The notes under the pieces are model-generated. The model worked only from the letters and a program-made list of their open reading frames with translations, ran no database searches and had not been told where the DNA came from. Both the position numbers and the translations under genes were made by a program. From Streptomyces sp. YIM 121038 (GTDB taxonomy: Bacteria; Actinomycetota; Actinomycetes; Streptomycetales; Streptomycetaceae): DNA of 64,000 nt. The stretch is from the NCBI RefSeq assembly GCF_006088715.1, contig NZ_CP030771.1, positions 5,971,501 through 6,035,500 of the forward strand, given 5' to 3'. This document shows, in pieces, positions 33,637 through 42,156 of the stretch (position 1 is the first letter of the stretch; every line of letters starts with the position of its first letter).

Positions 33637-34530
33637 TCAGTACGAGGAGCCGGACGCGCCCAGCGAGCCCGTGGGGTGCCAGACCGTCTTCGTCTCCAGG
33701 AACGCGGTGAGACGCTCCGTGCCCGGGGACGCGGTGAAGTCCGTGTCCACAGCCTGTGGACGCAGCACGCGCTTCAGATTGTCCGCCGCCGCGACCTCCA
33801 GGTCCTTCGCGAGGTCCGCGGCGGTGCCCGTGAGGTCGATGGCGTTCACGTCCTGGTGGGCGGCCAGCGGGGCCGCGAGCTCCGCCGTCCGGCCGGAGAG
33901 GATGTTGACCACACCGCCGGGGACGTCGGACGTGGCGAGCACCTCACCCAGGGACAGGGCGGGCAGCGGGGCCTTCTCGGAGGCGACGACGACCGCCGTG
34001 TTGCCCGTGGCGATCACCGGGGCGAGCACGGACACCAGGCCCAGGAAGGACGACTCCTGGGGCGCGACCACCGCGACGACACCCGTCGGCTCGGGGGTCG
34101 AGAGGTTGAAGAACGGGCCCGCGACCGGGTTCGCCCCGCCCGCGATCTGGGCGATCTTGTCGGTCCAGCCCGCGTACCAGACCCAGCGGTCGATCGCCGC
34201 GTCGACCACCGCGGCGGCCTTGGACTTCGACAGGCCCTCGGCCTCGGCGACCTCGCGCACGAACTGCTCGCGGCGGCCCTCCAGCATCTCGGCCACGCGG
34301 TAGAGGATCTGGCCGCGCAGATACGCCGTCGCGTTCGACCAGCCGCCGAACGCCTTGCGCGCCGCCACGACCGCGTCCCGCGCGTCCTTGCGGGACGACT
34401 GCGGGGCGTTGGCCAGCCACTTGCCCTTTGCGTCGGTCACCTCGTACACCCGGCCGCTCTCGGAACGCGGGAACTTGCCGCCCACGTACAGCTTGTAGGT
34501 CTTGAAGACACTGAGACGCGCGTCAGACAT
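33637..34530 (-). CDS. Truncated aldehyde dehydrogenase-like protein without catalytic domain
   Basis: 297 residues against ~480 for active enzymes. It aligns with the N-terminal coenzyme domain (LYVGGKFPRSESGR, GVVAVVAPQESSFLGLVSVLAPVIA compared with GVAGQVIPWNFPLLMLAWKI in the partner), but the NAD-site Lys (KPAE in the partner) reads VASEK, the general-base ELGGK is missing and the catalytic-Cys segment is absent. The end WHPTGSLGASGSSY is not ALDH-like. It overlaps the full-length ALDH stop by 8 bases and is in the deoC operon. Probably a non-catalytic partner or chaperone-like subunit. Confidence 0.88.
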   Translation of the reverse strand: MSDARLSVFKTYKLYVGGKFPRSESGRVYEVTDAKGKWLANAPQSSRKDARDAVVAARKAFGGWSNATAYLRGQILYRVAEMLEGRREQFVREVAEAEGLSKSKAAAVVDAAIDRWVWYAGWTDKIAQIAGGANPVAGPFFNLSTPEPTGVVAVVAPQESSFLGLVSVLAPVIATGNTAVVVASEKAPLPALSLGEVLATSDVPGGVVNILSGRTAELAAPLAAHQDVNAIDLTGTAADLAKDLEVAAADNLKRVLRPQAVDTDFTASPGTERLTAFLETKTVWHPTGSLGASGSSY

Positions 34531-35959
34531 CGAGGTAAGCCTCCAGGCCGTGGCGGCCGCCCTCGCGGCCGAAGCCCGACTCCTTGTAGCCGCCGAAGGG
34601 CGAGGTCGGGTCGAACTTGTTGAACGTGTTGGCCCAGACGACTCCGGCGCGGAGCTTGTTCGCGACCGCGAGGATGCGCGAGCCCTTCTCCGTCCAGATG
34701 CCCGCGGACAGGCCGTACTGCGTGTTGTTCGCCTTGGCGACGGCCTCGTCCGGCGTGCGGAAGGTGAGGACCGAGAGGACCGGGCCGAAGATCTCGTCGC
34801 GGGCGATGGTGTGCGCCTGGGTGACGCCGGTGAACAGCGTCGGGGCGAACCAGTAGCCCGCGGACGGGAGGTCGCAGGCCGGGGACCAGCGCTCGGCGCC
34901 CTCCGCCTCGCCCTGGTCGGCGAGCGCGCTGATGCGGGCCAGCTGCTCGGCGGAGTTGATCGCGCCGATGTCGGTGTTCTTGTCGAGCGGGTCGCCCAGG
35001 CGCAGCGTCGAGAGCCTGCGCTTGAGGGAGTCCAGGAGCTCCTCCTGGATCGACTCCTGGACCAGGAGGCGCGAGCCCGCGCAGCAGACCTGGCCCTGGT
35101 TGAAGAAGATGCCCGTGACGATGCCCTCGACGGCCTGGTCGATGGGCGCGTCGTCGAAGACGATGTTGGCGCCCTTGCCGCCCAGCTCCAGGGTGAGCTT
35201 CTTGTCGGTGCCCGCGACCGTGCGGGCGATCTCCTTGCCGACGGCCGTGGAGCCGGTGAAGGCGACCTTGTTCACGTCGGGGTGCGCGACGAGGGCCGCG
35301 CCCGCGTCGCCGTACCCGGGAAGGATGTTGACGACGCCCTTGGGCAGGCCCGCCTGGCGGCAGACGTCCGCGAAGAACAGGGCGGACAGGGGGGTCGTCT
35401 CGGCGGGCTTCAGGACGACCGTGTTGCCGGCCGCGAGCGCCGGGGCGATCTTCCAGGCCAGCATCAGGAGCGGGAAGTTCCAGGGGATGACCTGGCCCGC
35501 GACGCCGAGCGGGCGCGGGTCGGCGCCGTAGCCCGCGTGGTCGAGCTTGTCGGCCCAGCCCGCGTAGTAGAAGAAGTGCGCGGCGACCAGCGGGAGGTCC
35601 GCGTCGCGGGTCTCCTTGATCGGCTTGCCGTTGTCGAGGGTCTCCAGGACGGCGAGCTCGCGGCTGCGCTCCTGGATGATCCGGGCGATGCGGAAGAGGT
35701 ACTTCGCGCGCTCGGCACCGGGCAGCGCGGACCACTTCTCGAAGGCCTTGCGGGCGGCCCTGACCGCGCGGTCGACGTCCTCCGCGCTCGCGCGCGCGAC
35801 CTCGGACAGGACCTCTTCGGAGGACGGCGAGAGGGTCTTGAAGACCTTGCCGTCGGCCGCCTCGGTGAACTCGCCGTCGATGAACAGGCCGTAGGAGGGG
35901 GCGATGTCGACGACCGAGCGGGACTCGGGAGCCGGTGCGTACTCGAAAATCGATGCCAT
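34523..35959 (-). CDS. Aldehyde dehydrogenase, full length
   Basis: 478 residues. Complete NAD(P)-dependent ALDH: IPWNFPLLM, KPAETTP cofactor lysine, FTGSTAVG, catalytic Glu in LELGGKGANIVF and catalytic Cys in FNQGQVCCAGSR, DEIFGPV and the C-terminal NTFNKFDPTSPFGGYKESG. It sits 5 bases after deoC; DeoC releases acetaldehyde from 2-deoxyribose 5-phosphate, so oxidation of acetaldehyde to acetate is the likely job. Same transcript as deoC and the truncated ALDH-like gene. Confidence 0.93.
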   Translation of the reverse strand: MASIFEYAPAPESRSVVDIAPSYGLFIDGEFTEAADGKVFKTLSPSSEEVLSEVARASAEDVDRAVRAARKAFEKWSALPGAERAKYLFRIARIIQERSRELAVLETLDNGKPIKETRDADLPLVAAHFFYYAGWADKLDHAGYGADPRPLGVAGQVIPWNFPLLMLAWKIAPALAAGNTVVLKPAETTPLSALFFADVCRQAGLPKGVVNILPGYGDAGAALVAHPDVNKVAFTGSTAVGKEIARTVAGTDKKLTLELGGKGANIVFDDAPIDQAVEGIVTGIFFNQGQVCCAGSRLLVQESIQEELLDSLKRRLSTLRLGDPLDKNTDIGAINSAEQLARISALADQGEAEGAERWSPACDLPSAGYWFAPTLFTGVTQAHTIARDEIFGPVLSVLTFRTPDEAVAKANNTQYGLSAGIWTEKGSRILAVANKLRAGVVWANTFNKFDPTSPFGGYKESGFGREGGRHGLEAYLDV

Positions 35960-35964
35960 GGCGA

Positions 35965-36957
35965 TCAGTCCACCGTCACGTAGTCAGGGCCGGAGTAGCG
36001 GCCGGTGGCCAGCTTCTGACGCTGCATCAGCAGGTCGTTGAGCAGGCTGGAGGCGCCGAAGCGGAACCAGTGGTTATCCAGCCAGTCCGCGCCGGCGGTC
36101 TCGTTCACCAGGACCAGGAACTTGATGGCGTCCTTCGTCGTGCGGATGCCGCCCGCGGGCTTCACGCCGACCTGGACGCCGGTCTGCGCGCGGAAGTCGC
36201 GGACGGCCTCCAGCATCAGCAGGGTGTTGGCGGGCGTCGCGTTGACCCCGACCTTGCCGGTCGACGTCTTGATGAAGTCCGCGCCCGCGATCATGCCGAG
36301 CCAGCTCGCGCGGCGGATGTTGTCGTACGTCGACAGCTCGCCGGTCTCGAAGATGACCTTGAGGCGGGCGTGCTCGCACGCCTCCTTGACGGCGACGATC
36401 TCCTCGTACACCTTCAGGTAGTCGCCGGACAGGAACGCGCCGCGGTCGATGACCATGTCGATCTCGTCGGCGCCCGCGGCGACGGCGTCGCGGACGTCCG
36501 CGAGCTTCACGGCGAGGGCGGCGCGGCCCGCGGGGAACGCGGTCGCGACCGAGGCGACCTGCACGTCCGAGCCCGCGACGGCCTCCTTCGCGGTGGCCAC
36601 CATGTCCGGGTAGACGCAGACGGCGGCGGTGCGCGGGGTGCCGCGGTCCGTCGGGTCCGGGTGGACCGCCTTGGCGCCGAGCGCGCGGACCTTGCCGACG
36701 GTGTCGGCGCCCTCCAGGGTCGTCAGGTCGATCATGGAGATGGCCAGGTCGATGGCGTACGCCTTGGCCGTCGTCTTGATCGACCGCGTCCCGAGGGCGG
36801 CGGCGCGGGCTTCGAGGCCGACCGCGTCCACGCCGGGCAGGCCGTGCAGGAAGCGGTGCAGCGTGGCGGCCGACGTCGTGACGTCGGCGAAGGGGGTGCC
36901 GGCGGGCGCGGCCGCCCCGGCTGCCCCTGGGGGTGATGTCGTCGTCGGCATAGTCAC
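35965..36957 (-). CDS. deoC: Deoxyribose-phosphate aldolase
   Basis: 330 residues from GTG 36957, or 328 from ATG 36951. It splits 2-deoxyribose 5-phosphate into acetaldehyde and glyceraldehyde 3-phosphate. Class I aldolase motifs: VASVATAFPAG, EIDMVIDRG, VIFETGEL, Schiff-base Lys in DFIKTSTGK and the second Lys in VGVKPAGGI. GTG is preferred since TATGCT lies exactly 6 bases before it and no Shine-Dalgarno sequence serves either start, pointing to a leaderless mRNA. A perfect nucleoside operator abuts the -10. First gene of the deoC-ALDH-ALDH-like operon. Confidence 0.95.
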   Translation of the reverse strand: MTMPTTTSPPGAAGAAAPAGTPFADVTTSAATLHRFLHGLPGVDAVGLEARAAALGTRSIKTTAKAYAIDLAISMIDLTTLEGADTVGKVRALGAKAVHPDPTDRGTPRTAAVCVYPDMVATAKEAVAGSDVQVASVATAFPAGRAALAVKLADVRDAVAAGADEIDMVIDRGAFLSGDYLKVYEEIVAVKEACEHARLKVIFETGELSTYDNIRRASWLGMIAGADFIKTSTGKVGVNATPANTLLMLEAVRDFRAQTGVQVGVKPAGGIRTTKDAIKFLVLVNETAGADWLDNHWFRFGASSLLNDLLMQRQKLATGRYSGPDYVTVD

Positions 36958-36969
36958 GAGGGGAGCATA

Positions 36970-36983
36970 TCTACGCGCGTAGC
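36970..36983 (-). promoter_or_regulatory. Nucleoside operator, site 5 (deoC)
   Basis: Perfect CTACGCGCGTAG (36971-36982). On the minus strand it is followed by ATATGCT, so it sits one base upstream of the -10 box of the leaderless deoC promoter, inside the -10/-35 spacer. Confidence 0.82.
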
Positions 36984-37198
36984 GGCCTGTACAGGGGTGG
37001 GGTGCCCGCACCCGGCGCCCGGACGCCGGTGCCGGGCGGGCCGTCCGCGGGGCGCTCACCGCCGAGGGCGGCGCGCCGGCGGCGGAGTTCCACGCCGCCA
37101 CGCCGCCACGCCGCCACGCCGGGCGCCGGGTCGGGCGCGGGCCGGTCGGGCCCCCGTGTCGAAGAGCTCGGCGAAGCGCTCCGGCACGCGCGCATCCA

Positions 37199-37235
37199 GT
37201 TCGTACCGCGAACGTCATCGGTTCGCGGTACGAAC
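37199..37235 (-). terminator. Hairpin downstream of the chitinase gene
   Basis: Perfect 15-bp inverted repeat GTTCGTACCGCGAAC / GTTCGCGGTACGAAC with a 7-base loop, 21 bases after the chitinase stop. The stretch between it and deoC has four CCACGCCG tandem units (from 37090) and nothing else evident. Confidence 0.7.
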
Positions 37236-37256
37236 GTCAATGTGATGTGAGGGCGG

Positions 37257-39590
37257 TCACTTGAGGCCGTTGTCCAGTGCCGTCATGAGGGTGCCGTTCG
37301 GGGTGTCGCCCGACATCTCCCAGACCATGCCGCCGAGCAGGCCCTTCGACTTGACCCAGGCGGTCTTCTTGCCGATCGACCAGGTGTCGTCGAAGCTCCA
37401 CCACTGGCCGTTGTTGCCGGTGTAGCCATAGGTGGAGACGGACTGTTCGTCGTGGTACACGGTCATGTTCGGGACGCTGGTGATCAGGTTCTGGTAGCCC
37501 CTGGTGCCCGCCTCCTCCGGGAACTGGCCGGGGGCCGCGCCGTTGGCCGACTGCCACTCGCCCTTGACGCCGCCGTCGGCGACCTCCTTCCAGCCGCGGC
37601 CGTAGAACGGGAAGCCGATGGTGAGCTTGCGCGGGTTCACCCCGGCGTCCAGATAGGTCTTGATCGCCTTCTCCATGCTGAAGTCGAAGGAGTAGGGGTC
37701 CTGGGCGTCGCGGTACAGATTGGCCTGGTGGCCGGTGCGCTTGGGCTCCCAGGAGTCGTCGCTGCCCGAGCCGTGGAAGTCGTAGCCCTGGACGTTGGCG
37801 AAGTCCAGGTACTCGAAGATCTTCTTGATGTCCCAGCCCGCCTCGATCTTCGCCGGGTCGGCCGGGGTGAACGCGGTCAGGAGCTTGTGGCTGCCGCCGG
37901 TGGCGTCCAGCTGCTTGCGGAACTCGGCGAGCAGCGCCGTCAGATTGGCCTTGTCCGCCGGGCCGTAGTGGTTGCCGGGGTGGCCCTCGGAACCCGGCCA
38001 CTCCCAGTCGATGTCGATGCCGTCGAAGATGCCCGCGCCGGTGCCGGGGCCGCCCGCGCCGTTGTAGACGGGCAGGTTGCCCTTGATCCAGGTGTCGACG
38101 CAGGACTTCACGAACTTCTCCCGGGAGGCGGGCGTGGCCGCCGCGTCGGCGAAGAACTTCGAGAACGTCCAGCCGCCGAGCGAGACGACGACCTTCAGGT
38201 GCGGGTACTTGGCCTTGAGCTTCTTCAGCTGGTTGAAGTTCCCGCGCAGCTTGCCCCAGCCGTCGTCCGCGACCCCGTCCACCGACTGCGCGGCGGAGAA
38301 GGCGCGGCCGTAGTCGGCCTCGGCGTCGCCCGCGCCGGTGCCCTCGTCCGGGTCCTGGGGCTTGCCGGAGACGCCCTTGACCACGCCGGCCAGGCAGGTG
38401 TGGTTGACCGGGTCGACGTTCTCGAAGGCGTAGTTGATGACGTCGAGCTTGGCCGCCTGGCCGGAGGTGTCCAGGTTCTTCACGAAGTGCTGGCGGCCGT
38501 AGATGCCCCACTGGGCGTAGTAGCCGACCGTGAGGTGGTTGCCGGGCCCTGCCGCGTCGTCCGTCGTGACGTTCACGGCGTTCGAGGCGGCGGACTCGTT
38601 GTCGGCGGTGTCACGCGCCTTGACGGTGAAGCTGTAGGCGGTGGCGGGGGTCAGGCCCTCGACGGTCGCGGTGGTCGCCGACGCGGGGACGGTCTTCGCG
38701 AGCTCCTTGCCGCGGTAGACGTCGTACGCGGCCACGGCCACGTTGTCCGTGGACTTCTCCCAGGCGAGGGACGCCGAGACCTGGGTCTTGCCGGTGGCGC
38801 GCAGATTGCCGGGCGCGGTCGGCGGGGTCGGGTCGGTCGACGGGTCGACGGTCGTGGCGCTGACCGGCGGGCTCTCCGGGCTGGTGTTGCCGCGCCGGTC
38901 CTTGGCGCGGACGGTGAAGGAGTAGCGGGTGGCGGGGGTCAGGTCGGTGACGGTCGCGCTGTTCGTCGCCGAGCTCGCGACCACGGTGGTGCCGCTGAGC
39001 ACCTCGTACGTCGTGACCGGGTAGTCGCCCGCGCCGGCCGGGGGCCAGGTCAGGGAGATGGTGCGCGACGTGGTGGTGGTGACGGTCGGGGTGCCGGGCG
39101 CGGTCGGGGGCTTGTCCGGCGTGCCGTCGCACTTGTCGCCGTTGATCGTGCAGCCCGTGGGCGTGCCGATCGGGCCGCGCGCGGTGAACTGGTAGCTGTA
39201 CGGCTCGGTGGAGCCGCCCGCCGGGACGCGGCCGTTGTAGTACGCGTTCTTCACGGTGACGTGGCTGCCCGAGACGGTCGCCTCGCCGTGGGTGTGGCCG
39301 CTGACGGTGACGCCCGGCGGCAGGTCGAACTCCAGGGTCCAGCTCGCGGACGCGGCGGAGCCGCCGTTGCGGACGATGTACTTGCCCTGCCAGGAGGCGC
39401 CGCTGCCCTCGGTGCTGAAGGCCGCGGTGAGGCCGCCCGCGGCGATGGCGGGGGCCGCGGACAGGGCGGTGAGCAGGGCCGCGGGGAGCAGCAGGGCGGC
39501 GAGCAGCACGGCGGTCCTGCCGCGCAGGGCTGCGGCCGCTCTTCGTAAGAGTCCGGGCGTGCTGGTGGTTCCTCTTCCGGTGGGGGTCAT
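37257..39590 (-). CDS. Secreted modular chitinase, CBM2-like + two FnIII + GH18
   Basis: 777 residues. Signal peptide ~1-51; CBM2-like domain ~52-150 with SWQGKYIVRNGG; FnIII domains ~163-248 and ~256-342; GH18 ~352-777. The catalytic motif DGIDIDWEW gives Asp523, Asp526, Asp528 and acid Glu530; SLGGW and MVWEMSGD mark the barrel. Exported to hydrolyse chitin. GAGGAGA lies right before ATG 39590. A DasR-like box ~140 bases upstream suggests induction by N-acetylglucosamine metabolism, as for other Streptomyces chitinases. Confidence 0.95.
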   Translation of the reverse strand: MTPTGRGTTSTPGLLRRAAAALRGRTAVLLAALLLPAALLTALSAAPAIAAGGLTAAFSTEGSGASWQGKYIVRNGGSAASASWTLEFDLPPGVTVSGHTHGEATVSGSHVTVKNAYYNGRVPAGGSTEPYSYQFTARGPIGTPTGCTINGDKCDGTPDKPPTAPGTPTVTTTTSRTISLTWPPAGAGDYPVTTYEVLSGTTVVASSATNSATVTDLTPATRYSFTVRAKDRRGNTSPESPPVSATTVDPSTDPTPPTAPGNLRATGKTQVSASLAWEKSTDNVAVAAYDVYRGKELAKTVPASATTATVEGLTPATAYSFTVKARDTADNESAASNAVNVTTDDAAGPGNHLTVGYYAQWGIYGRQHFVKNLDTSGQAAKLDVINYAFENVDPVNHTCLAGVVKGVSGKPQDPDEGTGAGDAEADYGRAFSAAQSVDGVADDGWGKLRGNFNQLKKLKAKYPHLKVVVSLGGWTFSKFFADAAATPASREKFVKSCVDTWIKGNLPVYNGAGGPGTGAGIFDGIDIDWEWPGSEGHPGNHYGPADKANLTALLAEFRKQLDATGGSHKLLTAFTPADPAKIEAGWDIKKIFEYLDFANVQGYDFHGSGSDDSWEPKRTGHQANLYRDAQDPYSFDFSMEKAIKTYLDAGVNPRKLTIGFPFYGRGWKEVADGGVKGEWQSANGAAPGQFPEEAGTRGYQNLITSVPNMTVYHDEQSVSTYGYTGNNGQWWSFDDTWSIGKKTAWVKSKGLLGGMVWEMSGDTPNGTLMTALDNGLK

Positions 39591-39729
39591 GGCTCTCCTC
39601 GGGGGTGGGTCGTTGCGGGTGACTCCTCGGGGTGCGTACGGGGGGTTCGTGTGGGAGGGGCCGTGCGGCGCCGGGCCGCCGCGCCGCCGGGGCGACAGTT
39701 AGGCGTACATGACAACCCTCGACGGTACT

Positions 39730-39741
39730 AGGTCTGGACCA
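39730..39741. promoter_or_regulatory. DasR-type (dre) site / chitinase promoter repeat
   Basis: AGGTCTGGACCA; its complement TGGTCCAGACCT is the direct-repeat sequence described in Streptomyces chitinase promoters and differs from the DasR consensus core TGGTCTAGACCA at two positions. It lies 140 bases before the chitinase and 58 before the divergent PH-domain gene. Confidence 0.75.
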
Positions 39742-39798
39742 ATCGCCATACCCCCGCCGCGCGCGGCGGCCGGGAACGCGTCAGGCAGAATCAGCCGT

Positions 39799-40443
39799 AT
39801 GACGAGCGACCCGCAGCCCACCCCGGCGGAGCCCACCCCCGCGTACAAGGACCGCGTCTACCGGTCCCACGCGGCCATCGCCGGCGGCGTCATGCTGCTC
39901 GCCATCGGCGCCTGGCTGGGCGTCGACGCGTTGATCAGGGGCGAGGGGCGCACCCCCTGGGTGGCCCTCGCCGGGCTGCTCCTCGCGGTGCCGCTCGTCA
40001 TCGCCTTCACCGTGCGCCCCGCCGTGTACGCGAGCGAGGACCGGCTGCGCGTCCGCAACCCCTTCCGCACCGTCGTCCTGCCGTGGGGCGCGATCTCGGG
40101 GCTCCGCTCCGGGTACTCCAACGAGGTCTTCACGCAGGACGGCACCAAGTACCAGCTGTGGGCCATCCCGGTGTCCCTGCGCGGCCGCAAGAGGGCCGCG
40201 CAGCGGCACGCGCGGCAGGTCGCGTCGGACGACCCGGCCGCGAGCCTGACCCGCCCCGGCACCGGGCACGAGAACACGCGCACACCCGGCGACCAGGCCA
40301 TGGACGACCTGCGCGAGATCGCCGAGCGCCGCGAGGGCGCCGAGGCCGCGCAGGGCGAGCCGCTGGTGCGCTGGGCGTACGAGATCCTCGCCCCGAGCCT
40401 CGCGGGAGCGGTCGTCCTGGCCGTCCTGCTCGCGACCGGCTGA
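39799..40443 (+). CDS. PH-domain membrane protein
   Basis: 214 residues. Two membrane helices (AAIAGGVMLLAIGAWLGVDAL and WVALAGLLLAVPLVIAFTV) are followed by a bacterial PH domain: RLRVRNPFRTVVLPWGAISGLRSGY and KYQLWAIPVSL. A third hydrophobic segment closes the C-terminus. Such proteins are small integral membrane proteins of unknown role. CAGAAT seven bases before ATG 39799 could be the -10 of a leaderless transcript. Confidence 0.88.
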   Translation: MTSDPQPTPAEPTPAYKDRVYRSHAAIAGGVMLLAIGAWLGVDALIRGEGRTPWVALAGLLLAVPLVIAFTVRPAVYASEDRLRVRNPFRTVVLPWGAISGLRSGYSNEVFTQDGTKYQLWAIPVSLRGRKRAAQRHARQVASDDPAASLTRPGTGHENTRTPGDQAMDDLREIAERREGAEAAQGEPLVRWAYEILAPSLAGAVVLAVLLATG

Positions 40444-40807
40444 GCCCGCGGGGCCGTGGGGAGCCGGACACGGCCGCTGCCGTGTCCGGCCGGGCGGCGC
40501 TCCGCAAGGGGGGTGAGCGGAGCGCCTGATCCGTCGGCTCCCGCTGGGGGGCCGGGGAGCCGCCGGACAGCGCTTCCATAGTGCGGCATCGTCGTCCGCC
40601 CGCGGCCGCCGGGGAGCCGGGCGGGCGCCGACTCCCGGGGAACCGGACCGGATTCAGCGCGGCCGAGGCCGGGATGCAGTGGGCACCCATGCGCCCGGGC
40701 ACGCCCCCGGACCGGCCGAGCGCCCCCCCCCGGGCCCCCGGACCCCCGGACCCCGGACCCCCGGCCCCCGGCCCCCGGACCCCCGGCCCCGGCCCCGGCC
40801 GCGCGCC
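40444..40807. other. 364-bp region between convergent genes: two hairpins and C-rich tract
   Basis: Hairpin one, 40463-40490, is a perfect 12-bp stem (GCCGGACACGGC, loop CGCT). Hairpin two, 40496-40526, is a 10-bp stem GGCGCTCCGC / GCGGAGCGCC. They terminate the PH-domain gene. From ~40712 to 40800 the plus strand is almost pure C/G/A with repeated GGACCCCC and CCCCCGG units. No gene is seen. Confidence 0.7.
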
Positions 40808-42028
40808 TCACGGCGGGCCCAGCCACACCAGGAGCATGTGCCCGCCGAAGGCCGCCGACGTCAGGGACGCGCCCACCAGGACCGGCACCACCACCCGCGC
40901 CCGGGCCCGGGAGAGCGCGAGCGCCACCGGAAGCAGCAGCGGGAAGCCCGGCAGCAGGAACCGCGCCCGGGGGAAGTACACCCCCCGCGAGCCCAGCACG
41001 ATCGCGAGCAGCAGTCCCGTGAACACCAGCAGCGGCAGCGGCTGTTCGCGCCCCGCCACCGACATCGCGAACAGCACGAGCGCGCCGCACAGCACCAGCG
41101 TCACCATCACCAGGAACAGCTGCGGCCGCTCCACGACGAACAGGCTCTTCACCCAGCGCAGCGTGCCGATGCCGCCGTCCCACTCGTTGTGCCACCACTT
41201 CTGCACCGCGAAGTAGCCGTCCCAGCGGCCGAGCCTGACCCCCACCCAGCCGACGTACGCGAGCCAGCCGAGGGGCGCGAGGACGGCGCCCGCGAGCGCG
41301 GCCGCCGAGAAGCGGCGGCGCAGCGCGAGCAGGGCCGTCACGGTCACCGCGGCGGCGAGCGCGATGCCCGTCGGCCGGGTCAGGCCCGCGAGCGAGGCGA
41401 GGGCTCCCGCCGCCACCCAGCGCCCGGTGAGGACCGCGTACAGGCACCACGCCGCGAACGCCGTGAACAGGGACTCCGTGTAGCCCATCCACTGCACGAG
41501 GGCCACCGGCAGGCACGCCCACAGCAGCACGAGCAGCACCCCGGTCCGCCGCCCGTGCAGCCGGTCGCCGACCTTGAAGATCCCCCAGGCCGCGAGGAAC
41601 GAGGCCGCGCACGCGATCGCCAGGCCCACCGCGCCGCGCGGCGCGGGCACCAGGTGCTCGCCCGCCCGGATCAACAGCGGGTACAGCGGGAAGAACGCCA
41701 GGTTGTTCGCGTCGAAGGCGTGGCCGAGCGTGTCCGCGTACCCGTGCTCGGCGATCTTCAAGTACCAGTCGCAGTCCCAGGACTCGGCGAGCAGGTGCCA
41801 GACGCCGCGGTGCTCGCGGCGCGCCCAGAGGACGAACACCAGCAGACCGCAGACGCGCACCGCCGCGTACCCCAGGAGCGCCGGGGCCGCGTGCCGCAGC
41901 GCGGCGCCCGCCCGCGCGCGCGGGCCGCGCGGCGGCCGTGCGGCGGGACGGGAGCGGCGCGACGCGGGGACGCGGGACGGGGTGTCGGCGCTGCGGCCGG
42001 AGAGACGGGCGAGGGGTCCGTACGGCAC
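40808..42028 (-). CDS. GT-C fold membrane glycosyltransferase (mannosyltransferase-like)
   Basis: 406 residues, about nine to ten transmembrane helices after a basic N-terminus. WDCDWYLKIAEHGY near residue 70 has the Asp/Glu-type first-loop motif of polyprenyl-phosphate-dependent GT-C enzymes (PIG-V/GT87 likeness), and LAFFPLYPLLIR and GLTRPTGIALA follow. GGGAG is 6 bases before GTG 42028. It lies downstream of the phosphomutase gene on the same strand (128-base gap). Substrate unknown; use of a polyprenol-linked mannose is a family-based guess. Confidence 0.82.
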   Translation of the reverse strand: MPYGPLARLSGRSADTPSRVPASRRSRPAARPPRGPRARAGAALRHAAPALLGYAAVRVCGLLVFVLWARREHRGVWHLLAESWDCDWYLKIAEHGYADTLGHAFDANNLAFFPLYPLLIRAGEHLVPAPRGAVGLAIACAASFLAAWGIFKVGDRLHGRRTGVLLVLLWACLPVALVQWMGYTESLFTAFAAWCLYAVLTGRWVAAGALASLAGLTRPTGIALAAAVTVTALLALRRRFSAAALAGAVLAPLGWLAYVGWVGVRLGRWDGYFAVQKWWHNEWDGGIGTLRWVKSLFVVERPQLFLVMVTLVLCGALVLFAMSVAGREQPLPLLVFTGLLLAIVLGSRGVYFPRARFLLPGFPLLLPVALALSRARARVVVPVLVGASLTSAAFGGHMLLVWLGPP

Positions 42029-42156
42029 TGCGGCTCCCGGGCGTGACGAACGAGAAGGTGCGCTACCGGTCGGACCCTTCCTGGGTTGACCGGCGGCGCA
42101 CCTGCACGCTGCGTCAGTTGCCGCGCGGAACCACCCGTACGGGTGGAGCCCCGGCC

